Origin: Bacteroidota bacterium
Lineage (GTDB): Bacteria; Bacteroidota; Bacteroidia; Cytophagales; Cyclobacteriaceae
DNA length: 64,000 nucleotides
Assembly: GCA_018266435.1 (NCBI GenBank)
Contig: JAFEAL010000015.1
Coordinates: 17,396 to 81,395 of the forward strand
Direction of reading: 5' to 3'
Shown here: piece after piece, positions 44,536 to 53,847 of the stretch
Layout of the letters: each line of letters starts with the position of its first letter
Numbering within the stretch: position 1 is the first letter of the stretch
The notes under the pieces: model-generated
Database searches by the model: none
What the model saw: the letters and a program-made list of their open reading frames with translations, nothing else
What the model was told of the DNA's origin: nothing
Program-made: the position numbers and the translations under genes

Positions 44536-45330
44536 ATGCAACAGTACCTTGATTTGATGAAAGACATTTTGGAAAACGGAGCAACCAAGACCGACCGCAC
44601 CGGCACTGGTACAAAATCTGTTTTTGGGAGACAACTCCGATTTGATTTAGCCAAAGGTTTTCCGTTGGTGACCACCAAAAAACTTCATCTACGTTCCATT
44701 ATATATGAATTACTTTGGTTTTTGAAAGGCGAAACGAATATCAAATACTTGAAAGATAACGGAGTTACAATTTGGGATGAATGGGCTGATGAAAACGGTG
44801 AACTCGGCCCGGTATATGGAAGTCAGTGGCGCAGCTGGCCATCTCCTGATGGGCGAAAAATTGATCAGATGGCTAATGTCATCCACCAGTTAAAAACAAA
44901 ACCCGATTCGCGCAGGCACATTGTTTCAGCCTGGAATCCGGCTGAGGTTGATAACATGGCACTGCCACCCTGCCACGCCTTATTTCAGTTTTATGTAGCT
45001 GAAGGAAAATTGTCATGTCAACTTTATCAACGCAGTGCCGATTATTTTCTGGGAGTACCGTTCAATATTGCCAGTTATGCGTTGCTCACTGAAATGGTGG
45101 CTCAACAAACCGATTTGCTTTTGGGAGAGTTTGTGTGGACGGGGGGCGATGTGCATTTGTATTCCAATCACGTTGAGCAAGCTAAGCTTCAACTTTCTCG
45201 CGAGCCGTTTATGTTGCCAACATTAAAAATCAAACGAAAACCTGATTCTATTTTTGCGTATGAGTTTGATGATTTTGAGATAGTAAACTATCAAACACAT
45301 GCCTCCATTAAAGCTCCCATCGCTGTTTAA
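44536..45330 (+). CDS. thyA: Thymidylate synthase
   Basis: A 264-residue ThyA of canonical length making dTMP from dUMP with methylene-tetrahydrofolate. It has DRTGTGT (20-26), the folate segment [26 protein letters not shown] (127-135), the nucleophile Cys146 in [10 protein letters not shown], and [18 protein letters not shown]. It is followed 5 bp later by the bestrophin gene. No dihydrofolate reductase gene is adjacent. Confidence 0.97.
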   Translation: MQQYLDLMKDILENGATKTDRTGTGTKSVFGRQLRFDLAKGFPLVTTKKLHLRSIIYELLWFLKGETNIKYLKDNGVTIWDEWADENGELGPVYGSQWRSWPSPDGRKIDQMANVIHQLKTKPDSRRHIVSAWNPAEVDNMALPPCHALFQFYVAEGKLSCQLYQRSADYFLGVPFNIASYALLTEMVAQQTDLLLGEFVWTGGDVHLYSNHVEQAKLQLSREPFMLPTLKIKRKPDSIFAYEFDDFEIVNYQTHASIKAPIAV

Positions 45331-45335
45331 TTTTT

Positions 45336-46208
45336 ATGGTAAACTATAATCCTAAAGTTTGGGTTGAGTTGATTTTTCACTCATACAGCAAGCAAGTGCT
45401 GAAAACGTTGTTGCCTGCACTCATTTTTATGGGTTTGTTTACGGCAACTTGTTGTTATTTGGAATTAACTTTTTTAAAAAGCCTTCCGGCTTTTACCACT
45501 GTTCACTCGTTGCTTGGCATCGTGCTGGGTTTGTTTTTGGTGTTTCGCACTAATTCAGCCTACGAACGATGGTGGGAGGGAAGGAAACTGTGGGGTAGCT
45601 TGGTTAACAGCTCACGCAATTTTGCCATGAAACTAAACGCTGTGTTAGGTCAGGGAATGGAAGAAGACCGAAAATGGTTTGCTGAAATGATCAGCCATTT
45701 TATGTGGGCCACAAAAGAACATTTACGTAAAGGGGTGGTACCAGACGACATGGAAATAAACAACAAAATATTTCTTGGGCAGTTGAAGCAAGCTGCCCAC
45801 AAGCCCAACCGGATAGCCACGGCCATGTATTTAAAAATAGAGGAACTTTTTAGAAAAAATGTTATTACCGGTTTTCACCTCACCAATTTTGACAAGGAGA
45901 TGAAAGATTTTGTTGACCTGATGGGATCTTGCGAACGAATTAAGAAAACCCCCATCCCGTACTCTTACACCATGTACATCAAAAAATTTATTTTCATCTA
46001 CATCATTACGTTGCCTTTTGGGTTTATCCCTACGCTGGGGTACTATACTATTGCGGTTGTGCTACTGGTAGCTTTTGTGTTATTAAGTGTAGAACTGATT
46101 GCTGAAGAGATTGAAGACCCATTTGGCCAGGATATCAACGATTTGCCCACCGATGAGTTAACCGCGGCAATCAAAGCAAATGTGAAAGAGATTTTGAATG
46201 TTGATTAA
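45336..46208 (+). CDS. Bestrophin-family membrane protein
   Basis: A 290-residue protein with four hydrophobic helices (about 22-44, 50-68, 210-228 and 232-252) and the family segment LVFRTNSAYERWWEGRKLWG, as in bacterial bestrophin homologues (formerly UPF0187), plus AEEIEDPFGQDINDLPTDEL near the end. Bestrophins form pentameric ion channels. Ion selectivity cannot be read from sequence. It starts 5 bp after thyA, so it is probably cotranscribed. Confidence 0.85.
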   Translation: MVNYNPKVWVELIFHSYSKQVLKTLLPALIFMGLFTATCCYLELTFLKSLPAFTTVHSLLGIVLGLFLVFRTNSAYERWWEGRKLWGSLVNSSRNFAMKLNAVLGQGMEEDRKWFAEMISHFMWATKEHLRKGVVPDDMEINNKIFLGQLKQAAHKPNRIATAMYLKIEELFRKNVITGFHLTNFDKEMKDFVDLMGSCERIKKTPIPYSYTMYIKKFIFIYIITLPFGFIPTLGYYTIAVVLLVAFVLLSVELIAEEIEDPFGQDINDLPTDELTAAIKANVKEILNVD

Positions 46209-46252
46209 TGATTGGGTAGTAGGCAACAAGAAAAGAAATACTTTCTGTTTGA

Positions 46253-46642
46253 TCATTTTTTCATCAGGGCATTAACCTTATCAACAAACTTTGTCTGCCA
46301 ATCGCTGCCTAATTCTTTTTGGTAGGCTGCAAAAGTATTTTCGTTGTGGTCATTTATTTCTTTGGCTACAGCGGGGGCACGTTTGTAACTATTGAAAGTT
46401 CCCAACCGACTGGAAAACTCCAAATTGATTTTCATAATTTGAGCAACCGCATCGTATGCTTTCATTTGGTCAACAGCATGATCTCCCCATCCTGAAACCG
46501 GAACAATCCAAACAGGTAACTTTTTATTATAGATATAAACCTTATCAGTTTTTATCATACGGCTATGTTTTTGACAATAACAAGTTAACGACATTGCAAA
46601 GATGCCCATAACTAAAAATCCTATTTTGGTCTCTTTTGCCAA
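46253..46642 (-). CDS. Small secreted protein of unknown function
   Basis: 129 residues beginning with a hydrophobic segment (KIGFLVMGIFAMSLTCYCQ) that looks like a signal peptide, followed by a basic region and a helical mature part (VDQMKAYDAVAQIMKIN, NTFAAYQKELGSDWQTK). No family recognised. It starts 6 bp after the stop of the upstream hydroxylase-like gene, suggesting an operon. Confidence 0.5.
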   Translation of the reverse strand: MAKETKIGFLVMGIFAMSLTCYCQKHSRMIKTDKVYIYNKKLPVWIVPVSGWGDHAVDQMKAYDAVAQIMKINLEFSSRLGTFNSYKRAPAVAKEINDHNENTFAAYQKELGSDWQTKFVDKVNALMKK

Positions 46643-46648
46643 TAATGT

Positions 46649-47272
46649 TCAAACCTTCTTTTTAAAATCTGAACCTAAAATCTTGTCCCATAGTGCAGAA
46701 CTAACTCCAAATCCTTTGGTGGGCTCTTGATAATGGTGCAGCATATGGTGCTGTTTTATTTTTTTTAATATGGGGTTGTTGGAATTAAGGTGATGAATAG
46801 CATAGTGCGACATATCATAAATCAGGTACCCTGTGAGAAAGGCAGCAAAAAAAGAAGGCAGCCACAGGCCGGGCAAAACACTTTTGAACAGGAAATAAAA
46901 ACCGGTAGCCAAAGGTATGCTTACTGAAGGAGGCATAACCAACCGAAGCCGGTCGTTAGGAAAATCATGGTGTACTCCATGAAAAATAAAATGCAGCCGC
47001 AAACCCCAGGCTGATTTAGGAACAAAATGAAAAACAAAACGATGTAAAACATATTCAGTGGCAGTCCAGACCAAAAGGCCACCGGCAAAACTTAATATAA
47101 AAAAGCCCACGCTAAACTCGGGTAACCGGATACCCTTAACCAGAAAAAAAATAATGGTAGGAATATAGATAATCAACGGAATACTGAAATGCACTTTGGA
47201 AAGCGCCTCCATCCACCCTTGCTTAAACATACGTGTAGATTCTTGAGAATTAGAAACAAATAACTTTTCCAT
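46649..47272 (-). CDS. Fatty acid hydroxylase / sterol desaturase superfamily membrane protein
   Basis: 207 residues, about four membrane helices and the full set of di-iron His motifs: HRFVFH (77-82), HFIFHGVHH (94-102), HYAIHH (156-161) and HHMLHHYQE (175-183). This matches short fatty acid 2-hydroxylase-like enzymes that act on membrane-bound acyl chains. Bacteroidota make sphingolipids and ornithine lipids with hydroxylated acyl chains, a plausible substrate class, though unproven. A -7 element sits directly before the ATG. Confidence 0.85.
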   Translation of the reverse strand: MEKLFVSNSQESTRMFKQGWMEALSKVHFSIPLIIYIPTIIFFLVKGIRLPEFSVGFFILSFAGGLLVWTATEYVLHRFVFHFVPKSAWGLRLHFIFHGVHHDFPNDRLRLVMPPSVSIPLATGFYFLFKSVLPGLWLPSFFAAFLTGYLIYDMSHYAIHHLNSNNPILKKIKQHHMLHHYQEPTKGFGVSSALWDKILGSDFKKKV

Positions 47273-47276
47273 CCTG

Positions 47277-47284
47277 CAAAGGTA
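47277..47284 (-). promoter_or_regulatory. -7 element abutting the fatty acid hydroxylase start
   Basis: Minus-strand TACCTTTG is followed by CAGG and then ATG, only 4 bp away, which would yield a leaderless mRNA if used. Confidence 0.4.
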
Positions 47285-47330
47285 ATTCAGTTAAGGGAAT
47301 TTCGTTTATTTATAAAATAAAACCGGAAAG

Positions 47331-47837
47331 ATGAAAATTCTATTGATTGGATTGGTTGGGTTGACCCTGATAACTTGTCAAAAGAGCGAAGTGACTTCAG
47401 AATTTACTGGCCGGCAGGCCACCTATGGACTTGTGCAGGCTTCTTCGTATCCGGTAAATGGCACGGTTACATTCAAAGAAAGAAAAGATGGAGCCACTAC
47501 CGTGGTTATTCAATTAAAAGGCACAACCGGAGTAGATCAACTTCCGGTACACCTTCACCCGGGAGATATTACGGCCAATGGCTCAGGCACGGTTGCCTTG
47601 CTGAACATGCTCAAGGCCTCAACCGGTGTAAGCACAACTATTATTTCAACATTGGCCGATGGTTCTAAAGTTTCATACTCAGATTTGCTAAAAACATCTG
47701 CCTACCTGAATGTTCACGCTTCCTCCTCAGGGCCCGAAAGTGCTATCATACTGGTTGCCGGGAATATTGGCAGCAACAGCACAAACTCTTTTTCTGCACG
47801 CATGCAGGTGGGCAATTGCACAACCACAAATAAGTAG
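47331..47837 (+). CDS. CHRD-like lipoprotein
   Basis: 168 residues with a lipoprotein signal (lipobox TLITC, Cys16). The mature domain has VNGTVTFKERKDGATTVVIQ in its first half, then PVHLHPGDI and a late YLNVHASSSGPES segment. The spacing of these His-containing strands resembles CHRD domains (LHxG ... NVHxS). Ligand unknown. Monocistronic and divergent from the hydroxylase gene. Confidence 0.62.
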   Translation: MKILLIGLVGLTLITCQKSEVTSEFTGRQATYGLVQASSYPVNGTVTFKERKDGATTVVIQLKGTTGVDQLPVHLHPGDITANGSGTVALLNMLKASTGVSTTIISTLADGSKVSYSDLLKTSAYLNVHASSSGPESAIILVAGNIGSNSTNSFSARMQVGNCTTTNK

Positions 47838-47901
47838 CTCAAAAATCGAATCAGGCAATAATTTGCTTGCAATAGAGTTTATAGAAAGCAAAGCCTATCT
47901 G

Positions 47902-47909
47902 TAAATTTG
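47902..47909 (+). promoter_or_regulatory. -7 element abutting the FG-GAP protein start
   Basis: TAAATTTG fits TAnnTTTG and ends 6 bp before the ATG at 47916; predicted transcription would begin at or next to the start codon. Confidence 0.4.
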
Positions 47910-47915
47910 CTCACG

Positions 47916-50084
47916 ATGCGGTGTACCCCAAATGTATTACTCAGACTTTGCACAGTTATTGTTGGCTTGCTTTTGGCATTGACCTTGCCGGCTCAGTCGT
48001 ATTTTCATTTAGACCAATCCATCCCGGTTGAACAAAATGGAAAATCCATAACCATGGGATGGGCGGGAGGTTTGAATTCTGCCCAAGTTAATTCGATTGA
48101 TTTGAATGGAGATGGCATTCCTGATCTGGCCGTGTTTGACCGTACTGCCAATAAAGTCTTTACCTATCTCGCAGCAGGAGCCCAATACACGTATGCCCCC
48201 GATTATGAATCTTTTTTTCCGCCCGGTATTTCTGATTGGATGCTGCTGCGCGATGTGAACTGCGATGGCAAAAAAGATTTGCTGACTTCTAATACCGGTG
48301 GAATTTCACTATACATTAACACTACACAAATCGGTCAACCTCTTTCGTGGAGATTATTTAATACAGGAAGACCCCTGCTTACAACCGGGCTGAGCGGCAC
48401 TATCAATATTCAAATGAATGCTACCGATATTCCAGCTATTGATGATGTAGATGGAGACGGTGATCTGGATGTGATTGTTTCAAGTTTTAATTTAGAAGGT
48501 TCGTTTGAGTTTCACCGAAACATGAGCTTTGAAAATACAGGCCGGTGCGATTCCATGCAACTGAAATTGATAACAAATACCTGGGGAAATATGTATGAGT
48601 GCGATTGCGGCCTGTTTGCATTCAATAACAAAAACTGTCCGGGTGTTCCCCGCATTCAGCACGATGTGGGTAAATCATTGCTCACGCTCGATCTGACCAA
48701 TGATGGCCTTCACGATTTTCTTTTTTCTGAGCAGACCTGTAACTCACTTTATTTTTTCCCCAATCAGGGCACACCCATCAGCGCCTCGTTTAACAACTTT
48801 AGTATTTTTCCACCCGATGATCCAAGTGCTATTCTTTTTCCGGCTGCCTATTATGAAGATGTGGATTTTGACGGAGTGAAAGATTTGACGATTTCAACCA
48901 ACGTAAGTGCACGCGTAGCTACAGCCTTTGACCTTTCTCAGTCGGTCTTGTTTTATAAAAACACCGGAACCAACTCGCTGCCTCAGTTTGCGTTTAGAAA
49001 ATCGAATTTTCTACAAGATCAGATGATTGATGTGGGAAGCTATTCTTCTCCGGCATTTGCCGACTACGATGGAGACGGAGACTTAGACCTGTTCATCAGC
49101 TATTGGGCTACGGCCGATACGTTGGCTTCCATTTATCAGTACGAAAATACAGGCTCATTTATTCACCCGTCTTTTAAGTTGGTTACCAATGATTTTTTAA
49201 ATTTTTCTTCCCTGGGTTTATACAATGTCAAAATCCAGTTTGCTGATATCAACAGCGATGGAAAAAACGATTTGGTATTTACGGCAACAGACAAAAAAAC
49301 GTTTTCTACTCACCTCTACTATTTTCCAAATCAAGGCTCGTTTTCTTTTTCAGGAAACCCCATCCAGGTTGATTTGATTTTCACGCTCTCACAATATGAA
49401 AATATTTACCTGTACGATATAGATGGAGATGGACAGATAGATTTGCTGTACGGCAAGGCTGATGGCTCGCTTCAATACTACCGCAATTTAAGTTCGTTGA
49501 ATTTTGTATTGAATAATTCTGCTTACCTGGGTTTGTCATCGGGTATCACGCGTTACTGCGTGTCGCCAACCATTGCCGATTTACAAAATGATGGAAAGCC
49601 TGATTTAATTTTAGGTAACAAAGGCACGGTCGTTATATTCCCTAATTTCAGGTCTAACAACAACGCAAGCGATACTTTATTAGTCAATAATCAACTAAAG
49701 GGTAAATACCAGGTAAAAAAACTTTCGAGTTATTTGTCGGTGACTACGGCTGATTTATACGCTACCAAAAACCCATTGGTGGTTGCCGGAAACATTACAG
49801 GCGGGCTCTATGTGTTAAAGTCAGATAGTTTGTCAGCTTCTCCATTTGAAAACCTGATCTCCCTGTACCCTAACCCGGTGGCCCTGATGCAAAATATCAA
49901 TTTCAGAGGCACACAAAATTTTACAGTTCAGTTTTTTAATGTACTCGGACAAAAAATTTCTGAGACTATTCCCATTGAGGGCAATCAAATTGTTTCTGTG
50001 GCACAAAGCCTCAGCTCCGGGCTTTATTTTGTTCGCTGTCAATGGGCAGGAGGGGCGCTAACCTTACGGTTGGTAGTCCGGTAA
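47916..50084 (+). CDS. FG-GAP/VCBS-repeat protein with T9SS type A sorting domain
   Basis: 722 residues: a signal peptide (MRCTPNVLLRLCTV...LPAQ), then at least eight Asp-rich calcium-binding-type repeats (DLNGDGIPDL, DVNCDGKKDL, DVDGDGDLDV, DVDFDGVKDL, DYDGDGDLDL, DINSDGKNDL, DIDGDGQIDL, DLQNDGKPDL) forming a beta-propeller. A C-terminal ~75-residue type A T9SS sorting domain follows (LYPNPVALMQNIN, VLGQKIS, LSSGLYFVR). It is expected to be exported and attached to the cell surface or released. The ATG at 47916 is preferred over the upstream TTG at 47907. Confidence 0.85.
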   Translation: MRCTPNVLLRLCTVIVGLLLALTLPAQSYFHLDQSIPVEQNGKSITMGWAGGLNSAQVNSIDLNGDGIPDLAVFDRTANKVFTYLAAGAQYTYAPDYESFFPPGISDWMLLRDVNCDGKKDLLTSNTGGISLYINTTQIGQPLSWRLFNTGRPLLTTGLSGTINIQMNATDIPAIDDVDGDGDLDVIVSSFNLEGSFEFHRNMSFENTGRCDSMQLKLITNTWGNMYECDCGLFAFNNKNCPGVPRIQHDVGKSLLTLDLTNDGLHDFLFSEQTCNSLYFFPNQGTPISASFNNFSIFPPDDPSAILFPAAYYEDVDFDGVKDLTISTNVSARVATAFDLSQSVLFYKNTGTNSLPQFAFRKSNFLQDQMIDVGSYSSPAFADYDGDGDLDLFISYWATADTLASIYQYENTGSFIHPSFKLVTNDFLNFSSLGLYNVKIQFADINSDGKNDLVFTATDKKTFSTHLYYFPNQGSFSFSGNPIQVDLIFTLSQYENIYLYDIDGDGQIDLLYGKADGSLQYYRNLSSLNFVLNNSAYLGLSSGITRYCVSPTIADLQNDGKPDLILGNKGTVVIFPNFRSNNNASDTLLVNNQLKGKYQVKKLSSYLSVTTADLYATKNPLVVAGNITGGLYVLKSDSLSASPFENLISLYPNPVALMQNINFRGTQNFTVQFFNVLGQKISETIPIEGNQIVSVAQSLSSGLYFVRCQWAGGALTLRLVVR

Positions 50085-50168
50085 AAAAATTGCCTTTCTT
50101 CATACTTTTTATTCGCTAAGCACATCTTTTTAGAAGATTTTGCGTTTGCTTCACATATTTGCACCCTT

Positions 50169-50843
50169 ATGCCTGAAAAAAGCAGTATTTTTGACATGAT
50201 CGGCCCGGTAATGATCGGCCCGTCAAGTTCACATACGGCCGGGGTGGTACGCATTGCTAAGGCTGCCATTAAAGTATTGGGCGGTGTGCCCGATGAAGCC
50301 GAAATAACTTTTTATAACTCCTTTGCCCGTACCTACGAAGGTCATGGCAGCGACCGTGCTATACTAGCCGGCTTAATGGATTTTGAAACAGACGACAAAC
50401 GCATCAAAGAAGCAATTGACATTGCTCAGGAGAAGGGTTTGAAATACCATTTTAAATCCATAGGCAATGCTTCAACGCTTCACCCGAATTCCATTCGGTT
50501 AAAGTTAAAAAGAGGGGAGAACGAAGTGGAAGTGTTGGGCGAAAGCAAAGGAGGGGGAATCATTAACATTGCCGAGGTGGATGGGTTTAAAGCTGATTTT
50601 TCGGCTAATCTGCACACAGTCATTATTTTTGCCGATGATGTAAAAGGCAGTATAGCATTCATTGCTGATGTGTTGGCTCATGATGATTGCAACATTGCTA
50701 CCATGTCAGTATCCCGCAAAGGAAAAAATGACCTGGCCTGCCAGGTTATTGAAATGGATTCGGGCATTAAACCTGTAACATTTGATTATTTAAAAAGTCT
50801 TAGCTGGATAAAAGAAGCTATTTATATTCCACAAATCAATTAG
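50169..50843 (+). CDS. sdaAB: L-serine ammonia-lyase, beta subunit
   Basis: A 224-residue protein with the serine-binding SSSHTAG motif (19-25) preceded by DMIGPVMIGP, FYNSFARTYEGHGSDRA, and a C-terminal ACT domain (about 145-215). It corresponds to the beta subunit of the two-subunit iron-sulphur serine dehydratase that makes pyruvate and ammonia. The alpha subunit with the cluster cysteines is not in the window. The TolC gene starts 5 bp after its stop. Confidence 0.9.
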   Translation: MPEKSSIFDMIGPVMIGPSSSHTAGVVRIAKAAIKVLGGVPDEAEITFYNSFARTYEGHGSDRAILAGLMDFETDDKRIKEAIDIAQEKGLKYHFKSIGNASTLHPNSIRLKLKRGENEVEVLGESKGGGIINIAEVDGFKADFSANLHTVIIFADDVKGSIAFIADVLAHDDCNIATMSVSRKGKNDLACQVIEMDSGIKPVTFDYLKSLSWIKEAIYIPQIN

Positions 50844-50848
50844 TGTTT

Positions 50849-52273
50849 ATGAGGAGATTAGTACTTTTTGTTTTTTTTACAGGCAGTTTAGTTCAGGTTA
50901 CCGCCCAGGAAAAATTGTCGATGCAAGAGTGTGTGCGCATCGCGTTAGATAATAACCTCACGGTGAGGCGCAGTGTGTATAATGTGGAGAGCAACCGTAT
51001 CGGGCTGTTATCTTCTAAAGGCAGTTTTTTGCCTTCATTAACTTTTAGTACTTCAGCTAGTCAAAACTATGGCCGCAATCTTAACCCGGTAACCTACCAG
51101 TACTATCAAGGTGTGACTAAAACTATTAATCCTTCGATTATGAGTCAGATCACGCTGTTCAATGGACTCAAAAACCAATATACATTTCGCCAGAATAGAA
51201 AAAATGTAGAGGCTGCAGATTTAGATTTACAAAAAGCTAAAAATGATGTAATCATCAGTGTGGTAACTAATTATACCAATGTTATTTTGAATAAAGAGTT
51301 GATGGAAAATGCGCGGTTTCAGCTCAACTCAAGCAATCAGACCTTAGATAAAATTTCCAAGCAGGTAGATGCGGGCGCACTGTCTAAAAATAATCAACTG
51401 AGCCAGGAAGCCGTAGTAGCTACCAACGAAAGTAACCTGGTTACACAAGAAAACGCCTATAACCTTTCTTTGCTTACACTGAAGCAATCCATGCAAGTGC
51501 CTGCTTCTAATCAGTTTGAAGTGATTATTCCTGATCTTTCCATTGAAGATATGACAATCCCCCAATCACCGGAAGAGATTTATAAAACATCCACTGAAAG
51601 TTTGCCCCAGGTGAAAAGTGCTTTGTTAAAAGTAGAGAGTGCCGAGCTTGCCTTGAAGGCGGCACGTGCCAGTTTTTTGCCCCGGCTATCCGCAAGTTTT
51701 GCCGCTATATCAAACTACAACAGTGCCTCCGATGGTGCACGATATACAATTGGTCCTGCCGTGCCCATTACCATTGGTTATGTAAATGGCAACAACTCGC
51801 AACCGGTCACTACCATGATGCAACAGCAAATAAAAACAGCTGATCATTATAACCCCCGAGAGCAGATTACTGACAACTTATATAAAAACTTGGGGCTAAG
51901 CCTTTCGATTCCGATTTTGAATGGACTTCAAACGCGCACCAGTGTGCAGCAGGCAGTTATCAGTCGCGAGTTGGCCAACATTACGGTAAAAGAAACCGAG
52001 AACACCCTTCGCCAGTCTATTGAAACGGCTTATAACAATGCTGTGGCAGCCGCCAAAACGTATGTTGCAGCAGTAAAACAGGTAAACTCTAACGAAGAGG
52101 CCTTCCGTATGACGAACCAACGGTATGAGGCAGGCTCAGCCACCTACATTGAATACCAGGTTTCATCCAATGATTTGTTTTCAGCCAAGTCATCATTGTC
52201 ACGGGCGAAATACAATTTTATTTTAACGAAAAAAATTCTTGAGTTTTATCAAGGTAAAACGATTGAATACTAA
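50849..52273 (+). CDS. TolC-family outer-membrane efflux protein
   Basis: 474 residues with a signal peptide (MRRLVLFVFFTGSLVQVTAQ) and two OEP repeats. The pattern LSMQECVRIALDNNLTVRRS is the classical start of the family, and long amphipathic helices (SLSIPILNGLQTRTSVQQA; ETENTLRQSIETAYNNAVAA) follow. It forms a trimeric outer-membrane/periplasmic duct. An in-frame GTG at 50843 overlaps the sdaAB stop, but the ATG at 50849 starts the signal peptide. It is followed by an adaptor gene but no pump gene. Confidence 0.9.
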   Translation: MRRLVLFVFFTGSLVQVTAQEKLSMQECVRIALDNNLTVRRSVYNVESNRIGLLSSKGSFLPSLTFSTSASQNYGRNLNPVTYQYYQGVTKTINPSIMSQITLFNGLKNQYTFRQNRKNVEAADLDLQKAKNDVIISVVTNYTNVILNKELMENARFQLNSSNQTLDKISKQVDAGALSKNNQLSQEAVVATNESNLVTQENAYNLSLLTLKQSMQVPASNQFEVIIPDLSIEDMTIPQSPEEIYKTSTESLPQVKSALLKVESAELALKAARASFLPRLSASFAAISNYNSASDGARYTIGPAVPITIGYVNGNNSQPVTTMMQQQIKTADHYNPREQITDNLYKNLGLSLSIPILNGLQTRTSVQQAVISRELANITVKETENTLRQSIETAYNNAVAAAKTYVAAVKQVNSNEEAFRMTNQRYEAGSATYIEYQVSSNDLFSAKSSLSRAKYNFILTKKILEFYQGKTIEY

Positions 52274-52290
52274 GTCTGTCAACTTTATCT

Positions 52291-52325
52291 AACTTCTAAC
52301 TTCTAACCTCCAACTTCTAACTTCT
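52291..52325 (+). repeat. Heptanucleotide direct repeat (AACTTCT, five units)
   Basis: Five consecutive 7-bp units: AACTTCT, AACTTCT, AACCTCC, AACTTCT, AACTTCT, ending 7 bp before the adaptor ATG at 52333. The third unit differs by two bases. It fills the TolC-adaptor gap, so unit number would change the spacing upstream of the adaptor gene. Confidence 0.85.
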
Positions 52326-52332
52326 ATTATTC

Positions 52333-53733
52333 ATGGCTAAGCAAAAGAAAAAATCAAATCGTTTGTTGTACTGGGGTATTGGCTCACTGGTCGTACTGAT
52401 CCTTATTTTGATAGTTGGAAAATCTCAGGGTTGGATTGGTAAGTCACGTGAGTTAGAAGTGGAGTTGGGCAAAGCTAAAAAAGTATCCATTACCGAGAAG
52501 GTAAGTGCATCAGGCACGGTACAGCCGGTAATTGAAGTGAAAATTGCACCAGAAGTTTCTGGTGAGATCATTGAACTGAATGTGGAAGATGGTGACTCGG
52601 TGCGGTTAGCAGAGCCTTTGGTGAAAATCAGGCCTGATATCTTAAAAAGCCAGTTGGAGAGAAACGAAGCCTTGCTTAACCAGCAACACGCCAACGTGGA
52701 GGCCAGCAAATCTTCCATTTCAGTGTCACAGGCTAACTTAGAAAAGGCTGAGCTAGACTACAAAAGGCAAGAAAAACTGCACAACGAAAAAGTAGTATCC
52801 GATGCCGACTGGCAGACAGCCGTGCAGGCTTACATGGTGGCAAAAAATAATTTATTATCGGCTAATAAAAATTATGAAGCCTCAAAATTTGCATTGAGCA
52901 GTACCGAGGCTTCGGTAAGAGAAGCCCGTGAAAACGTGCGCAAGACTACGGTAGTTGCTCCAATGAAAGGAATTGTATCTAAGCTCAGTGTGAAAAAAGG
53001 AGAACGCGTGGTGGGTACTGCCACCATGACGGGAACAGAGATGCTACGCATAGCTGATTTGAATGTAATGGAAGTGCGTGTGAATGTGAATGAAAATGAT
53101 ATTGTGCGTGTTCACCTTCGCGACACCGTAGTCATTGATGTAGATGCATACTCTAATACCGGTAAGCAATTTAAAGGCCTGGTAACCAATATTGCCAACA
53201 CAGCCAAAGACAAAACGTCAACCGATGCCATTACCGAGTTTGAAGTACGGATATTGATATTGCGATCATCGTATGACGACTTGATCAAGAAAGGAAACAA
53301 GTACCCTTTTCGCCCCGGTATGACAGCCAGTGTAGAGATCATTACTCAGAAGAAAAACAACGTGCTATCGGTACCACTTTCGGCTGTAACCACCCGCAAC
53401 GCAGATGGACTGAGTACCGAGAAAAAACAAGGAGGCGGGCCTGATGACGGAGGACCTCAGAACGATAACAGCGAGCGCAAGGTAACCACAGGCAAAGAAA
53501 AAGCTGAAAAGAAGGATAAAATCGTGGTGTTTGTCAATGAAAAAGGAACGGCCAAAATGAAAGAGGTAAAAACTGGCATCAGCGATTATGACAACATCGA
53601 AATTTTATCCGGTCTGCCGGATAGTGTTGAAGTAATTACCGGACCCTTCCTGGTGGTATCGAAACGAGTGAAAGATGGAGATAAAGTGATTGCTGCCAAG
53701 AAAGAAGAAAAGAAAGAGGAGGGGAAGAAATAA
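52333..53733 (+). CDS. HlyD/MacA-type efflux periplasmic adaptor subunit
   Basis: 466 residues with one N-terminal membrane anchor (11-29), a split biotinyl-lipoyl domain (VSASGTVQPVIEVKIAPEVSG; VVAPMKGIVSKLSVKKGERV), a helical hairpin between its halves, a beta-barrel domain (MEVRVNVNENDIVRV) and a membrane-proximal domain. A Gly/Asp/Asn-rich insertion (about 363-385) and a Lys/Glu-rich tail are unusual. It bridges an inner-membrane pump and TolC. It is probably cotranscribed with the TolC gene, with a heptamer repeat between them. Confidence 0.88.
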   Translation: MAKQKKKSNRLLYWGIGSLVVLILILIVGKSQGWIGKSRELEVELGKAKKVSITEKVSASGTVQPVIEVKIAPEVSGEIIELNVEDGDSVRLAEPLVKIRPDILKSQLERNEALLNQQHANVEASKSSISVSQANLEKAELDYKRQEKLHNEKVVSDADWQTAVQAYMVAKNNLLSANKNYEASKFALSSTEASVREARENVRKTTVVAPMKGIVSKLSVKKGERVVGTATMTGTEMLRIADLNVMEVRVNVNENDIVRVHLRDTVVIDVDAYSNTGKQFKGLVTNIANTAKDKTSTDAITEFEVRILILRSSYDDLIKKGNKYPFRPGMTASVEIITQKKNNVLSVPLSAVTTRNADGLSTEKKQGGGPDDGGPQNDNSERKVTTGKEKAEKKDKIVVFVNEKGTAKMKEVKTGISDYDNIEILSGLPDSVEVITGPFLVVSKRVKDGDKVIAAKKEEKKEEGKK

Positions 53734-53783
53734 AGAAAGATTAAAATTAGAAAACTAAAGAAGAGAGATTAACGTAAAAATTT

Positions 53784-53838
53784 AAAGTTGAAGAGTTGAG
53801 GCCAAGATTATTTTGGCTTTGGGTCTTCAACTTTTTAT
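53784..53838 (+). terminator. Long hairpin with T-rich tail before ppa
   Basis: Outer arms AAAGTTGAAGA (53784-53794) and TCTTCAACTTT (53824-53834) pair perfectly, with an inner GGCCAA / TTGGCT pairing, followed by TTATTTTT. It should terminate the efflux operon, but ends only about 10 bp before the ppa ATG. Confidence 0.75.
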
Positions 53839-53847
53839 TTTTACTCT

